Source: Pseudomonadota bacterium
GTDB taxonomy: Bacteria > Pseudomonadota > Alphaproteobacteria > Rhizobiales > Xanthobacteraceae
DNA length: 64,000 nt
Direction: 5' to 3'
Assembly (NCBI GenBank): GCA_023435725.1
Contig: JAEYRD010000145.1
Coordinates: 1-64,000, forward strand
Below are positions 8,469-17,700 of the stretch, one piece after another; positions within the stretch are counted from its first letter, which is position 1; every line of letters starts with the position of its first letter. The notes below the pieces were generated by a model. That model saw nothing but the letters and a program-made list of their open reading frames with translations. It was not told the DNA's origin and made no database searches. A program made the translations under genes and the position numbers.

Positions 8469-9155
8469 ATGAGCTTCGATCCCGATGAGGTTCAGAGTGC
8501 GCTCCGCAAGGCATGGTCGTTGTCGACTGCGAGCCAATGGACAGCGAAAAATCCAGCGGCAGGGCAATGCAACGTCACGTCACTGCTCGTTCATGAGCTC
8601 TTTGGTGGCGATTTGCTGAAGACGCCTCTGCCAGCCGGCGCCCATTTTTACAATCGGATCGGAGGCAAGAGGTACGACTTCACAGCGAGCCAATTCGATC
8701 AGCCGATCGCCTACGTGAACTTGCCGACCGATCGGGTCGACGCGTTGCTAGGCGCAACGAGCGACCAACTGGCTGAACTCAGAGCCGCTCTTCAGAAGCA
8801 CTGCATCAAGTCGGTTAGGAGGATAGGAGCGGACCGGGGCTGGGGCCGATCCCGATCCCGACTTCCGATTGGGACCCATCTGCGACATGGGCAGGTTCAG
8901 CCGACCTACTGGCAGTGCCCGCTGATGACAGTACCGTCGCGTTTATGCGCCTTAAGCGTGCCGTCGACGCGGTTGATGAAACCTTGCCAGACAGCGGTCG
9001 GGTCGAACAGATGTTGCCAAATGTTGCCGAGCGTAAGCGCCGTCTCAAAGAACAAGTGCGTATCCGTGACGCGGACGGCCAAATTGGTTCCGAATGTCCG
9101 AGAGTGCATCGTCCCCTCGTCCAGATTAACGGTGACCTGTTCCCCGTTTATGTAG
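8469..9155 (+). CDS. YunG-like protein, possibly read-through or frameshifted at its end
   Basis: The first 115 residues look like the YunG family: LRKAWSLSTASQW, the QCNVTSLLVHELFGGDLLKT motif, then HFYNRIGGKRYDFTASQF. The function of the family is unknown; the Gln-Cys and His residues are reminiscent of a papain-like fold, but that is inference. The ATG at 8469 has GGAG seven bases upstream; an ATG at 8463 is alternative. Family members end near residue 115 (about 8811), yet this frame stays open to 9155, antisense to the secreted protein at 8906-9274, and the extra text does not look like protein. A stop in the next frame (TAG, 8816-8818) suggests a single-base change near the 3' end. Confidence 0.55.
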   Translation: MSFDPDEVQSALRKAWSLSTASQWTAKNPAAGQCNVTSLLVHELFGGDLLKTPLPAGAHFYNRIGGKRYDFTASQFDQPIAYVNLPTDRVDALLGATSDQLAELRAALQKHCIKSVRRIGADRGWGRSRSRLPIGTHLRHGQVQPTYWQCPLMTVPSRLCALSVPSTRLMKPCQTAVGSNRCCQMLPSVSAVSKNKCVSVTRTAKLVPNVRECIVPSSRLTVTCSPFM

Positions 9156-9274
9156 ACCGAGTTGCGCTCGCCACCCGTAAGGCCCCGCGCCCAGCATTTC
9201 AGATCGATCGTCTCGGCCTGTGCAGCCGTTGCAGCTAGCAGCGCTGCGACGATGATGGTTGCTTTCAGCTTCAC
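8906..9274 (-). CDS. Small secreted protein of unknown function
   Basis: The 122-residue product has a classic signal peptide (KLKATIIVAALLAATAAQAE, cleavage after AQA) and a short mature domain with one cysteine near its start and one at the penultimate position, possibly a disulfide. The C-terminal INRVDGTLKAHKRDGTVISG pattern resembles many short exported hypothetical proteins of Bradyrhizobium. The start is taken as GTG at 9274 because it places the signal peptide at the N-terminus; upstream in-frame codons give a non-signal leader. Its 3' half overlaps the open tail of the YunG-like frame on the other strand, and the coding signal favours this strand. Confidence 0.72.
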   Translation of the reverse strand: MKLKATIIVAALLAATAAQAETIDLKCWARGLTGGERNSVYINGEQVTVNLDEGTMHSRTFGTNLAVRVTDTHLFFETALTLGNIWQHLFDPTAVWQGFINRVDGTLKAHKRDGTVISGHCQ

Positions 9275-9389
9275 AGCTATCTCGTCGCTTTGTGACGGCC
9301 CTGCCGGGGGGGCGGACACGGCAGGACATACAATGACTTTGCCGAAATTTCGGTGTCGCCTTCGAAGGATGTGCAGAGGACTCAGCCGT

Positions 9390-9599
9390 TCAGAGATGAG
9401 CACGCGGCAATAGCCATCCCATGATCTTCTGATACGGATCGCGACGACTGCGGACGAATGCGTTCTCGTTCTGCAGAGCGGCGGTCCTGGCGAATTCAGA
9501 AATCCCCCCCATAGACTGCCGTTTATCCTTCGGAAGCTTCGCCCATTGGCGAATGATCTTCCGGCGGGCTTCGCGTTGCTTTTCCCTTACGTCAGGCAT
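9390..9599 (-). CDS. Small basic protein, unknown function
   Basis: This 69-residue, strongly charged protein (VREKQREARRKIIRQW at the start, then FARTAALQNENAF) is probably largely helical. No known domain was recognised. AAGGAGC lies seven bases before the ATG, which supports expression. The phrase ENAFVRSRRD resembles ENAFCRRDRE in the 55-residue protein at 10799-10966, hinting that the two small genes share a motif. Confidence 0.6.
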   Translation of the reverse strand: MPDVREKQREARRKIIRQWAKLPKDKRQSMGGISEFARTAALQNENAFVRSRRDPYQKIMGWLLPRAHL

Positions 9600-9781
9600 C
9601 GGGACGCTCCTTGAAGAGGATTATTCCGGTCGACCTAGTATTGTTTGGGCTCACTAAAACTTCAACGTCCAATCAAGAACTCTTAGCCCCCTGATCGTGC
9701 AGCGCTATACACGGGAGCTAGTCTCATATTGGCTTCGCTGGCCAGCCGCCCTAGAATTGCGGCGATCGCAGGACGGGCGAA

Positions 9782-10204
9782 ATGCAGTATGTTTGCGACG
9801 CGCCGAAGGGCAAGACTTGGTTCCGTATCGAGACGGAAGGTGAAGCGATGCATGAGTCGCGCCTGATGGGCCACACAGTTGAGAAATATTTCCGCCGCGA
9901 GCGGGAGAAGGCAGTCCAGTCCTGGCGTCCCGAGCGGCCCAACGCGATCGAGCGCGACATCGGCCTCGAGGCCCATGTACAGCGAGAGATGCCGCTTTTC
10001 CTCACGCTGCGCGACAGGGAGGGCAATGCACTAACTACAGCGATGCTGCCACCGGGTGGCAAAGATCGCAGCGGGTTCCGGATCATCATCGTTGCCGCAT
10101 CCAATGCCGATCCTTATCCTCAGCAGGACGCGGCCATCGCTGCACTGGGAGCGCATTTCGGTCTCACACTCGATCGCAACCGCTGCTTCCCCTACGGCCG
10201 CTAA
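9782..10204 (+). CDS. Hypothetical protein, soluble, 140 aa
   Basis: The product starts MQYVCDAPKGKTWFRIETEGEA and ends NRCFPYGR. It is soluble with no signal peptide, and I recognise no domain, although the opening words are typical of a short cytoplasmic hypothetical family in Bradyrhizobium. Codon use looks genuine, with strong third-position GC. A start at the internal ATG (9848, MHESRLMG) is possible. It sits alone, with about 180 empty bases upstream. Confidence 0.58.
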   Translation: MQYVCDAPKGKTWFRIETEGEAMHESRLMGHTVEKYFRREREKAVQSWRPERPNAIERDIGLEAHVQREMPLFLTLRDREGNALTTAMLPPGGKDRSGFRIIIVAASNADPYPQQDAAIAALGAHFGLTLDRNRCFPYGR

Positions 10205-10284
10205 GAGCCTGACAAGTATCGCCGCTTGATTTGGAGCGATGTCGGCTTCTGGGCCCTGAACTGACCAACGCAAGAGCCGCTGCC

Positions 10285-10515
10285 ATGTCGGCTGGTTGCG
10301 GGAACCCGGACGCCACCCGATGCGCAGTCTTGCAGGTCGTGTGGAACGTCGTCGCGACGGGCGGCTGGCTGACGTTTGGCTCCGCCGCGATGAATGCCCA
10401 CGAGCGCGGCTTGATCTCGATGCCCACGAGTATCCTCGCGGTGGCGTCCCTGTTTGCCACTGTCGCCGGAGGCTCGTTTCTGATCGGGCGGTGGTGTCCT
10501 GACGAACAGCCGTAG
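10285..10515 (+). CDS. Possible small membrane protein
   Basis: This 76-residue reading contains two hydrophobic segments (about residues 13-30 and 46-66, the latter SILAVASLFATVAGGSFLIG) and a cysteine near each end. I recognise no family. The ATG at 10285 lacks a good ribosome binding site; the frame is open from 10231. It could be a real two-span membrane protein or chance. Confidence 0.35.
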   Translation: MSAGCGNPDATRCAVLQVVWNVVATGGWLTFGSAAMNAHERGLISMPTSILAVASLFATVAGGSFLIGRWCPDEQP

Positions 10516-10563
10516 GGCGGGCGCGATGGTTAGTTTAGCTAACGCAGCAACGCGTGCCTGGCG

Positions 10564-10653
10564 TCAGCCAATGAGCCTCTCAAATACGATCAGCAATCCG
10601 AACACGATGCCGGTGACAGCAAGGAAGGCGGCAAAATAGAACATGCGATACAT
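10564..10653 (-). CDS. Possible 29-aa single-span membrane miniprotein
   Basis: The reading is MYRMFYFAAFLAVTGIVFGL then LIVFERLIG and stop. It is one uninterrupted hydrophobic helix with positive charge at the N-terminus and a charged FERLIG end, the usual look of single-span miniproteins. There is no clear Shine-Dalgarno, so this is a suggestion from composition only. Confidence 0.38.
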   Translation of the reverse strand: MYRMFYFAAFLAVTGIVFGLLIVFERLIG

Positions 10654-10798
10654 GACCGAACGACCCGGGGCGTGTGCTGTCCAAGACAACCGCCACGTCT
10701 CTTGATGGTTCTGCCGCGATGTTCAGAAGCTAACCGATTGAGCCGCTTGGCCAGCTTCCCGCCCGGCCTGGTGATCTGGGCCGAAGCTGGCGGGCAGC

Positions 10799-10966
10799 TT
10801 AGTGGGCGCTGATCTCATTCAGAGGAAGGCGAAGCTCTGTGGCGCGCTCCTCACGGTCCCTCCTGCAGAATGCGTTTTCGGTCCGCTCGAATTTGGCCAG
10901 TTCCCGTTGAGCCGACTCCAACAACCGGTTGCGTCCAACTGCATCGCTACGAAGAGCATCCGTCAT
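10799..10966 (-). CDS. Small charged protein, 55 aa
   Basis: The reading begins MTDALRSDAVGRNRLLESAQ and ends LNEISAH. It is rich in Arg and Glu with a coiled-coil-like centre (RELAKFERTENAFCRRDREE). AAGGA lies about seven bases before the ATG. After the stop, an imperfect hairpin (GCCAGCTTC at 10750-10758 with GAAGCTGGC at 10783-10791) follows but has no T tract. No family is recognised; it shares an ENAF word with the 69-aa gene at 9390-9599. Confidence 0.5.
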   Translation of the reverse strand: MTDALRSDAVGRNRLLESAQRELAKFERTENAFCRRDREERATELRLPLNEISAH

Positions 10967-11182
10967 GTTCCAATCCTTGTCTCAGTCATCCTAGAGAAGG
11001 TGGGCGCCCGTGAAAAGGTTCGTTGTCATGGGATGACGGATTCATGACGCCCCCAGGCTCAGCTCACGGTCGCACTAAGATCGACGCTCGTGGTTTCTCG
11101 TGTTCGCCATGTGCGGCTGCGGCGCGTCGGGGACCGCAGATAGACCGGCGGGCGAGGTGAGTAATGCCTGAAGAAAGACAGC

Positions 11183-11399
11183 ATGACTGACCAAACACTC
11201 TGTCCCCCGTGGCTCGCGCCGGGACCGTCGTTGGCGATCGCTCGGCGGTCTAGATCCTGCGCGAGCTCTTCATGCGGATGCACCGTTTCGAGGAAATCCA
11301 GGCGCAGACCGGTGCGACCCCGCAAGTGATCGCGATTGAAGAAGCTGGAAGCGGAAGGGCTGGTAGACGATTTGCCGCGATGGTTGCCCGGCTGCTCAC
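11183..11399 (+). pseudogene. HxlR-type winged-helix regulator remnant
   Basis: Reading across frames gives MTDQTLCP, then PVARAGTVVGDRSAV, a TAG stop, ILRELFMRMHRFEEIQAQTG and ATPQVIA, then in another frame RLKKLEAEGLVD. That order matches the HxlR family, where CPVAR.L.VVGDRW..LILREL is followed by a recognition helix ending in RLK.LE..GLV. At least three lesions are visible: a frameshift at the C run 11212-11216, the TAG near 11252, and a frameshift near 11330. The C-terminal half is missing; the sequence passes into dispersed element G. It is a decayed regulator gene and cannot be functional. Confidence 0.7.
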
Positions 11400-11849
11400 G
11401 TCGACAGGTCGGGCAAAACAGGACCAGAGCAATAATCGTATAATCCGAAATCTCTCGCATCGGCGCCGGCAGTCGGCAGGAAGTGGACAACAAGACAAGA
11501 GGTTGTGAAGCGGCTCACAGTCATGCCGGAGAAATCGCGCTAGAAAACTCTTGCCAGCCGGGTTGTTCGTGCTGTTGACGATTATTCAATCGAAATGCAA
11601 TCGAGGCGTGCATCTGAGACGATGGACCGCCCGAACAAAGAACAGGTGGACCGGCGGAATGCCGGCTGCCGTAGATAGGGAGAATAATACCGGGCATAAC
11701 GGGATGCGGCCTGCGTCGTCCCAGGCGCTCAGAGCGTTGAGATGCTGCGGACGACGCCTCCATTGAACCGTTGCGCGCCTTTCTGTCCGGTGTAGACTTT
11801 TTGCAGGCGTGATTTTTGCGCTGGCATGTGCGCGGCTGAGGGTTGCGTC
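11395..11849. other. Non-coding stretch with element G copy 2, upstream of the CHAT operon
   Basis: Element G (11395-11458) abuts the HxlR remnant, with its 30-base core at 11429-11458. From there to the first CHAT gene, about 390 bases, I see no plausible gene on either strand. The promoter of the CHAT gene set should lie here, but I cannot point to a convincing -35/-10 pair. Confidence 0.5.
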
Positions 11850-13076
11850 GTGGCGAAAGTCGTTTTCAACCTGACCATTGAAGATTGTGGCGAAAACCAC
11901 TGCCGCATTGTCGCGGACTACAATTCGTCGAGCCGCGAGATCGAAGTCGAGAAGCTCAAGCCGAGTTTTCGTCAGACCTTGCGGCCGTTGCAGGAGGCTA
12001 TCCTCCAGTGCCCTGCCGCACGCAGCGCCGAAGTGGCGCTACGCCCGCGACACGCGAATGCAGCCGCGGAAAATGGCGATGATGAAGCAAGACCCGCTGT
12101 TCGTGACGCCGCTGGAGCTCTGATCGCGGGATCGGACGAACGGATCGTGCAGGAAGTCGGCTCGCAACTCTTCGACTTCATCTTTCAACGAAAGATCCTC
12201 GAACTCTATCAAGAATGTTTCCTGGCGGCGCGAAGAGACGATGAGCCGTTCCTGATCCGCTTGAGGGTCAGCGATCCCTCGCTCGCCTACGTGCCGTGGG
12301 AAACGATGTATGACAAGAAGAACCGATTTTATGTGACGACCTCCCAGAGCACACCGTTCACGCGCGCCGTCGAAGACTACGGTGAGGAACGCCGGATGTG
12401 CGCGGCAAGGCCGATACGGATGCTGGGCATGGCTGCGCGGGTCAAGGTCCTGAACGGATTCCCGCTGGACGAGATCGAAGTCGACGCCGAGCAGGTCGCG
12501 ATCAAGAAGGCGCTAAGCGAGTTGGATGACGGCAAGAGGCTGAAACTGTCCTGGATCCCATCGGCAAAGGCCCGCGACCTTAACCGCCGTTTCCTGAGGG
12601 GAGATGAAGGCAAGCGGTGGGACCTGTTTCACTTCATCGGTCACGGCGGACACGATCCCGACCGGCAAATGGGCTTCATTGTGGTTCAGGAGGAGGGCGG
12701 ATCGAGGGGCGCCAGGCTCTATGCCGATGCGCTGAAAACGTTTCTCATCCAGCCCGGCAGAACGCCAAGCCTCGTCGTCCTGAACTCCTGCAGCGGAGCG
12801 CAAGGTGAAGGCTCCCTGTTTTCGAGCACCGCTGCCGAGCTCATTCAGGGCGGCGTTCCTGCGGTGATCGCCATGCAGTTTGAGATCAGCGACAATATGG
12901 GACTCGCGTTTGCGGATACGTTCTACACTTATCTCGCCGACAACGTATCGATACAGGCCGCGCTGGCGCATACCCGGGCCGAATTGAAGGCGCGGCAATT
13001 CGCCGAATGGATTTCGCCGGTTCTGTACATGCGCGGCCTCGACGGAGAAATTTTCGTGGACCGAGCCGGATCATAA
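11850..13076 (+). CDS. CHAT domain (caspase-like) protein
   Basis: The 408-residue protein has an N-terminal region of about 90 residues of unknown fold, then a CHAT peptidase domain. The family's entry motif is visible as VSDPSLAYVPWETMYD, the catalytic His in LFHFIGHGGHDPD (H265) and the catalytic Cys in VVLNSCSGAQG (C314), followed by the VPAVIAMQFEISD and FADTFYTYL helices. Both catalytic residues are intact. No signal or membrane span is seen, so it is cytoplasmic. The GTG at 11850 has GAGGGT seven bases upstream; an ATG at 11826 lacks one. It is the first of three co-directional genes, 13 bases before the membrane protein. The target is unknown. Confidence 0.85.
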   Translation: MAKVVFNLTIEDCGENHCRIVADYNSSSREIEVEKLKPSFRQTLRPLQEAILQCPAARSAEVALRPRHANAAAENGDDEARPAVRDAAGALIAGSDERIVQEVGSQLFDFIFQRKILELYQECFLAARRDDEPFLIRLRVSDPSLAYVPWETMYDKKNRFYVTTSQSTPFTRAVEDYGEERRMCAARPIRMLGMAARVKVLNGFPLDEIEVDAEQVAIKKALSELDDGKRLKLSWIPSAKARDLNRRFLRGDEGKRWDLFHFIGHGGHDPDRQMGFIVVQEEGGSRGARLYADALKTFLIQPGRTPSLVVLNSCSGAQGEGSLFSSTAAELIQGGVPAVIAMQFEISDNMGLAFADTFYTYLADNVSIQAALAHTRAELKARQFAEWISPVLYMRGLDGEIFVDRAGS

Positions 13077-13089
13077 AGAGTTTTCATCA

Positions 13090-14709
13090 ATGCAGGGCCT
13101 TGACCCGTCGATCGTTGCTCTCTGCCTCGGTGCGATTGCGATCTGCATTGTCAGCGCGATCGACTTTCACGCTCCCTTCGAAATCATGGAAATCCGCTAT
13201 GCCGTGATGCGCGATCGCTATTACTTCGGGGTAATAGCCTACGTCACGATCGCGGTGGTGTTCTATCTGTTCCTTGTGATCGGAATCTCCTCGCTGATCA
13301 CGTCTCTCGATCCTGGTCGTGAGCCCGCATTGCTCGTCGCCATACCCGCGACGATCGCATTCATGGTGCTGGCGCCTCATCTGTCTCTTGCTCGTCGGGT
13401 GATCGATTCCTTGCGGACCATGATGCAGACGCTGGCGCGCTATCCCCAGGCGGTGGAGACCGTCACCGCAGCCATCGCACGTTCGCCCATCCGGGTTACG
13501 GAGCGTGCAAGGCCGGAGTTGCAGCGTGAGCTGGAAGGATATGGCGTTCCCGCCAAGTTGATCGAGAAGGCACTCAATCAGGACGACGAGGTGCTCGCTT
13601 CCGGCGCGGCGACCATGATCATGCAGGTCGCTTCCCTCCATACCAGTTTCGTCGAGCTGCGCGGCAACAAGCGGTTCGCGAGGTTTTTCCGTGCGCGGAA
13701 GGCTGCGTTTGACGAGCTGGAGAGGCAATATCGGCGAATGCTGCGACGGTCGGCCCGGGCACTCCTGCTGACAGAGGACATCATGGTGTCGGATGTCGAT
13801 GCGCAGGAACTGGTACTCGAGATTTCCGATTTCATCGCGGAGGAATGCGTGGATTTGCGGGTGGGGTACCAGCGCCGATTGGCCGAGGCGACGTTGTCGG
13901 TCGTCGACAGGCGCGACTCCCGGATCGAGCTGATTTCCAGTTTCGGATATAAAATCGTTCTCCCCCAGCCGCTGCCGTTTGCGCCGCTTGTGACGATCTT
14001 CATCCTCGATTTCGTGGTCTCTGTCGCTCCGCTGTTCTTCATGCGTCTGCCGGAGAAATTTGAAGTTAATTCGCTGGCAGGAGGCCTCTCCTCCCTCGCG
14101 CACGCGGTAGCGCTGATGATCTCGATCTTCTTTGCGGTCTATCCGAAGGCCTCGACCAACTTTGCACGCCCCTCGCTGTACTCGTTGCCCTGGCGCTCTT
14201 ACGTGGTCTTTGGGGTGATCTCCTATTCGGTGGCCAACTTGGTGCTCTTCATAACATACAGCATCATTCCGATAGCGCCGGGCTGGCTGGCGAAGGGTCA
14301 TGCGTTTGCGGCGAGCTCGCTGTTTTCCCTGATCTTCCTGGTCAACACGCTGGTCCTGAGCATTCTTCTCGACGTGCGGCTGAGGGCCGATGGACTGGAC
14401 TATCACGAGGCGAGGCTGAGGGACGGTGCGACTCATGCGGTGGTCATGGCGTCTGCCATGTTCTGCCTGCTCATCGGCTTCACACAGGTGACCGCACATT
14501 ACGGTCTGGACGCGCCGCCCATCACCTGGTCGGTATACACCTTCATCGTCGTTCTTTTTGCGGTTCTTGGCTTCGTCATGGGATATCTCGTGCCGTCGAC
14601 AGCCGAAGCCTACATCGAATCCAACAAGCTGATCCGGAAGTCGTCGGCACTTGATGGCAATTTGCTCGGTTGGGCGGCGCCGGCGTCTCAGCCGATAGTC
14701 AAACCTTGA
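13090..14709 (+). CDS. Multi-span membrane protein of the CHAT gene set
   Basis: The 539-residue protein has about nine hydrophobic segments: three at residues 6-24, 46-70 and 78-97, then a soluble, charged, mostly helical domain at 100-295, then six more at 298-318, 333-352, 371-393, 404-427, 447-468 and 479-501, and a short tail. I recognise no family: it lacks ABC, pore-loop or transporter signatures. The central domain has basic clusters (RFARFFRARKAAF, RQYRRMLRRSAR) and would most likely be cytoplasmic. It begins 13 bases after the CHAT gene, so it is co-transcribed with it. It may be a substrate, anchor or pore acted on by the flanking CHAT proteins (inference). Confidence 0.85.
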   Translation: MQGLDPSIVALCLGAIAICIVSAIDFHAPFEIMEIRYAVMRDRYYFGVIAYVTIAVVFYLFLVIGISSLITSLDPGREPALLVAIPATIAFMVLAPHLSLARRVIDSLRTMMQTLARYPQAVETVTAAIARSPIRVTERARPELQRELEGYGVPAKLIEKALNQDDEVLASGAATMIMQVASLHTSFVELRGNKRFARFFRARKAAFDELERQYRRMLRRSARALLLTEDIMVSDVDAQELVLEISDFIAEECVDLRVGYQRRLAEATLSVVDRRDSRIELISSFGYKIVLPQPLPFAPLVTIFILDFVVSVAPLFFMRLPEKFEVNSLAGGLSSLAHAVALMISIFFAVYPKASTNFARPSLYSLPWRSYVVFGVISYSVANLVLFITYSIIPIAPGWLAKGHAFAASSLFSLIFLVNTLVLSILLDVRLRADGLDYHEARLRDGATHAVVMASAMFCLLIGFTQVTAHYGLDAPPITWSVYTFIVVLFAVLGFVMGYLVPSTAEAYIESNKLIRKSSALDGNLLGWAAPASQPIVKP

Positions 14710-14796
14710 CCTCGCGCTGGCGGAGCGGCGCGCAGGAGCGCGTCCCATCGGCACATGAGGGCGTGATGAAAAGGTCGTCTGGAGCGGGTCGAAGTC

Positions 14797-17700
14797 ATGG
14801 CTGCACTCGAAGTGGCAAACGGGGTCGTGGTTCGAAGCCCTGATGATGTCGAGGTCAGGGTCGTTCAGGACGGTCCTGTCCGCCGCGGATTTCGCCGCGG
14901 GACCGCCAGCCAGATGGGCGGCACAGATCAGCTCAGGAGGGCGTTGTCAGCGTCCGACTTCACCATCGCGGCTGAAGTCGAAATGGTGCCGACGCGCCCG
15001 GGAACGCGCGCGTTGCGACGGGACCCGCAGACGCCGACGCAGATCGAGGTCGAAGTCGGTCCGTCCGAAAGGGCAATGGTTCTGATCGAGGGGGCAGGAG
15101 GGGTTTACGCGTGGACTTATCCTCAGCAGGCCGGCCAACCATCGAGGCGGCGCGGTGGTGCGCAAGTTCTGGTTTTCCCGCTGACGGCAGAGACGCGGGG
15201 CTCGGCCCGCGGAGTCCCCACCGCGAGCGGCAAGCGCGGTCCGGTTCTTGACTGGGTTTCCGACAAGCTGATCGATCCGGTCCGCGCCTATGTGCTGAAG
15301 TTCGTCGCCAGGACGGCCATCGATGCGGCGACCGACCATATCGAGGGGGACAGGGAAGAGGGCATCGTGTCGATGGCCGGGTTCGATTCGGCAACATGGA
15401 CACCGGGACGATCGGCGCGGCCCCGCTTGCCGCAAGAGCGCCCGCTGAAAATTCTGCTGATGGTGCACGGCACCTTCTCGTCGACGGCCAGCGGCTTCGC
15501 GCAGCTTGCCGGTTCTGACAGCGGGCAGGCGTTTCTTTCGAAGGCCAACGAGCACTACGACGCCGTGCTCGGCTTCGATCACAAGACTCTGACTGCAACT
15601 CCCAGCGAAAATGCGGCCGCTCTTTTTGCCGCGCTGCAGGCTCTGGGCATTCCCGAGAATTCCTCGATCGACGCTGTCGTTCACAGCCGCGGCGGACTGG
15701 TCTATCGCGTTGTCGAAGGTCTGCTTGCAGACAGACGACCGGACATCCGGCTTGGCAAGGCCATCTTTGTCGGTTGCACAAATGCCGGCACGCATCTGGC
15801 CGAGCCCGAGAACTGGGCGGCGATGATCGATCTTTATACCAACGGCATTATGGCCGGCGTCCGGGCGGTTTCGTACCTGGCAGGAGGGGCTGTGCTGAGC
15901 CCCATCGTAGCGCAGGGGATCAAGACTGTCGGCCGCTTCGTCCAGGCATTTTCCGAAGTCGCCATCGACGAGCACCGGGTGCCTGGACTTGCCGCGATGC
16001 GGCCCACAAGCGACCTCGTCAGGGAGTTGAATGCGGGGACGGGGCCTCTCGAGAAGCTCGCTGCTTACTACGCGATCACATCAAATTTCGTCGCGCAGGT
16101 CGCACCCGGCAAGGGCGTGACCAAGGAGTTCGCGGATTTCATTGCCGATCGCGTGACCAATCGCCTGTTCCAGCTGGACAACGATCTGGTGGTGGATACG
16201 GCTTCGATGACCTCGTTCGGGACCCGCGGCTCGCGCCTCGCGGATGACGCGACATTTGCCTTCGGCAATACGGACGACGTATTTCATACCACTTATTTCG
16301 CGACGGATATCGTTCCGTCGAAATTGAGTGAGTGGCTCGGCCTTGGCACGCTTCGCCTTGAGAGACCCCGGGAGCAATTCGATCTGCAGACAACATCGCG
16401 CCGGTCGACGCGGGGCGCGGCGTCCATTGTCGAAAACCCGCCGGAATCCACCCTGGCCCCTCTTGATGTGGAGCGCTCCGGATCTGACCCCATGTCGGAG
16501 ACTCTCACGTTGCGACGAACGCGAACGCGTGGCGCTGCTTCGGCTGCGCCGGCTGAGCTAAGGGAGGCGACAGCCGCGGGTGGGACGCCGCCTTCGCCGT
16601 CAACGCCCCCAGCGTCGCGAACCGCTGCCTGCTATTTTGCAGCGGAGATCGAGTCTCATCCACCGCCGAAGAAGCCGGTTCCGCTGTTCGTCACGGTCTC
16701 CCGTCAGAAGATCGAGGCCGCGGACAGCGCGGTCTCAGTCGCTTCGGATGCGCCGGTCAACGTCGATACGGCACGCGCCATCGTTGTCGAAGTCATCGCG
16801 CGGAAAAATTGCCGGGTTATCGGTGAAAGCCGTGCCGAGATCGACCTGCCGCGGGATCAGAGAGCAGAGTCGCTTCGGTTCGTCGTGGAGGGAGCCGCGG
16901 AAGGCGCCGCCGACATCCTGGTCGAAGCACGGCAGGGTCCGCGCATGCTCGCGTCTTTTGCCCTGGCCCCCGTATTCGTCGATGCAGGCAGCAAGACCTT
17001 GCGCCGGAGCCAGGTCGGATTGCCCATGGCGGCACATCCGGACGAGCCGGCGGTGCTGAGGATCTACGAGATCGTGGAGAGCGGCAAGGTGACGCTGCGC
17101 TTCGATCTTGCCTGCATCGATCCGAACATCGCGGTTTCGGAGTCGCGCACCCTTCCCGGAGGCTTCTCACGCGATGTCTACGTTTCGGAGATCTTCAAGG
17201 GGATCGAGACTTCCTGGCTCGCGACGAACCGGTTGTACGACCAGTTCCTGTCACGCCTGCAGGCGAACGGAATCGTCATGGCAAACGAGTTGTTGCCGGA
17301 CAAGGTCCGCGAGGCATTGTGGACCCACCGCGATGCGATCCGCGCGATCCAGGTCATCTCCGAGGAGCCGTTCATTCCCTGGGAGCTGCTGTACATCAAC
17401 GATCGAAAGTCCGGACCGGACGGGAAGGGCTTCCTGGCGGAATGGGGGCTGGTCCGCTGGCTGCACAGCACGCCATGGCCCGGTCCGCAACTCGCGATGC
17501 GCAATGATCGTATCAATTACGTGATCCCGGCCTATCTCGATCCTGGTCTGCGGCTCGAAGGCGCCGATGCCGAACGCCAGATGCTGGCCAAGCTCTTCGG
17601 CAGCCCCCGCGAGGTGACGCCCGACAGCCTCTCGGTGACCCGCTTCCTCCAGAAGGAGGCCAGGGAATGCGACGTCCTGCACTTCGCCTGCCATGGCGAG

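Noticed and set aside
8812..9155. Tail of the YunG-like reading as a genuine protein domain
   Set aside because: It is the exact antisense of a convincing signal-peptide-bearing gene (8906-9274), and the text is rich in Ser/Arg/Cys without recognisable structure. It is kept only as part of a possibly frameshifted gene.
11059..11493. 144-codon minus-strand reading before the CHAT cassette
   Set aside because: It is the antisense of the HxlR remnant and of element G and shows no protein family features.
13090..14709. Bacterial gasdermin in the CHAT cassette
   Set aside because: Bacterial gasdermins are about 270 residues without multiple membrane spans; this protein has about nine and a different layout.
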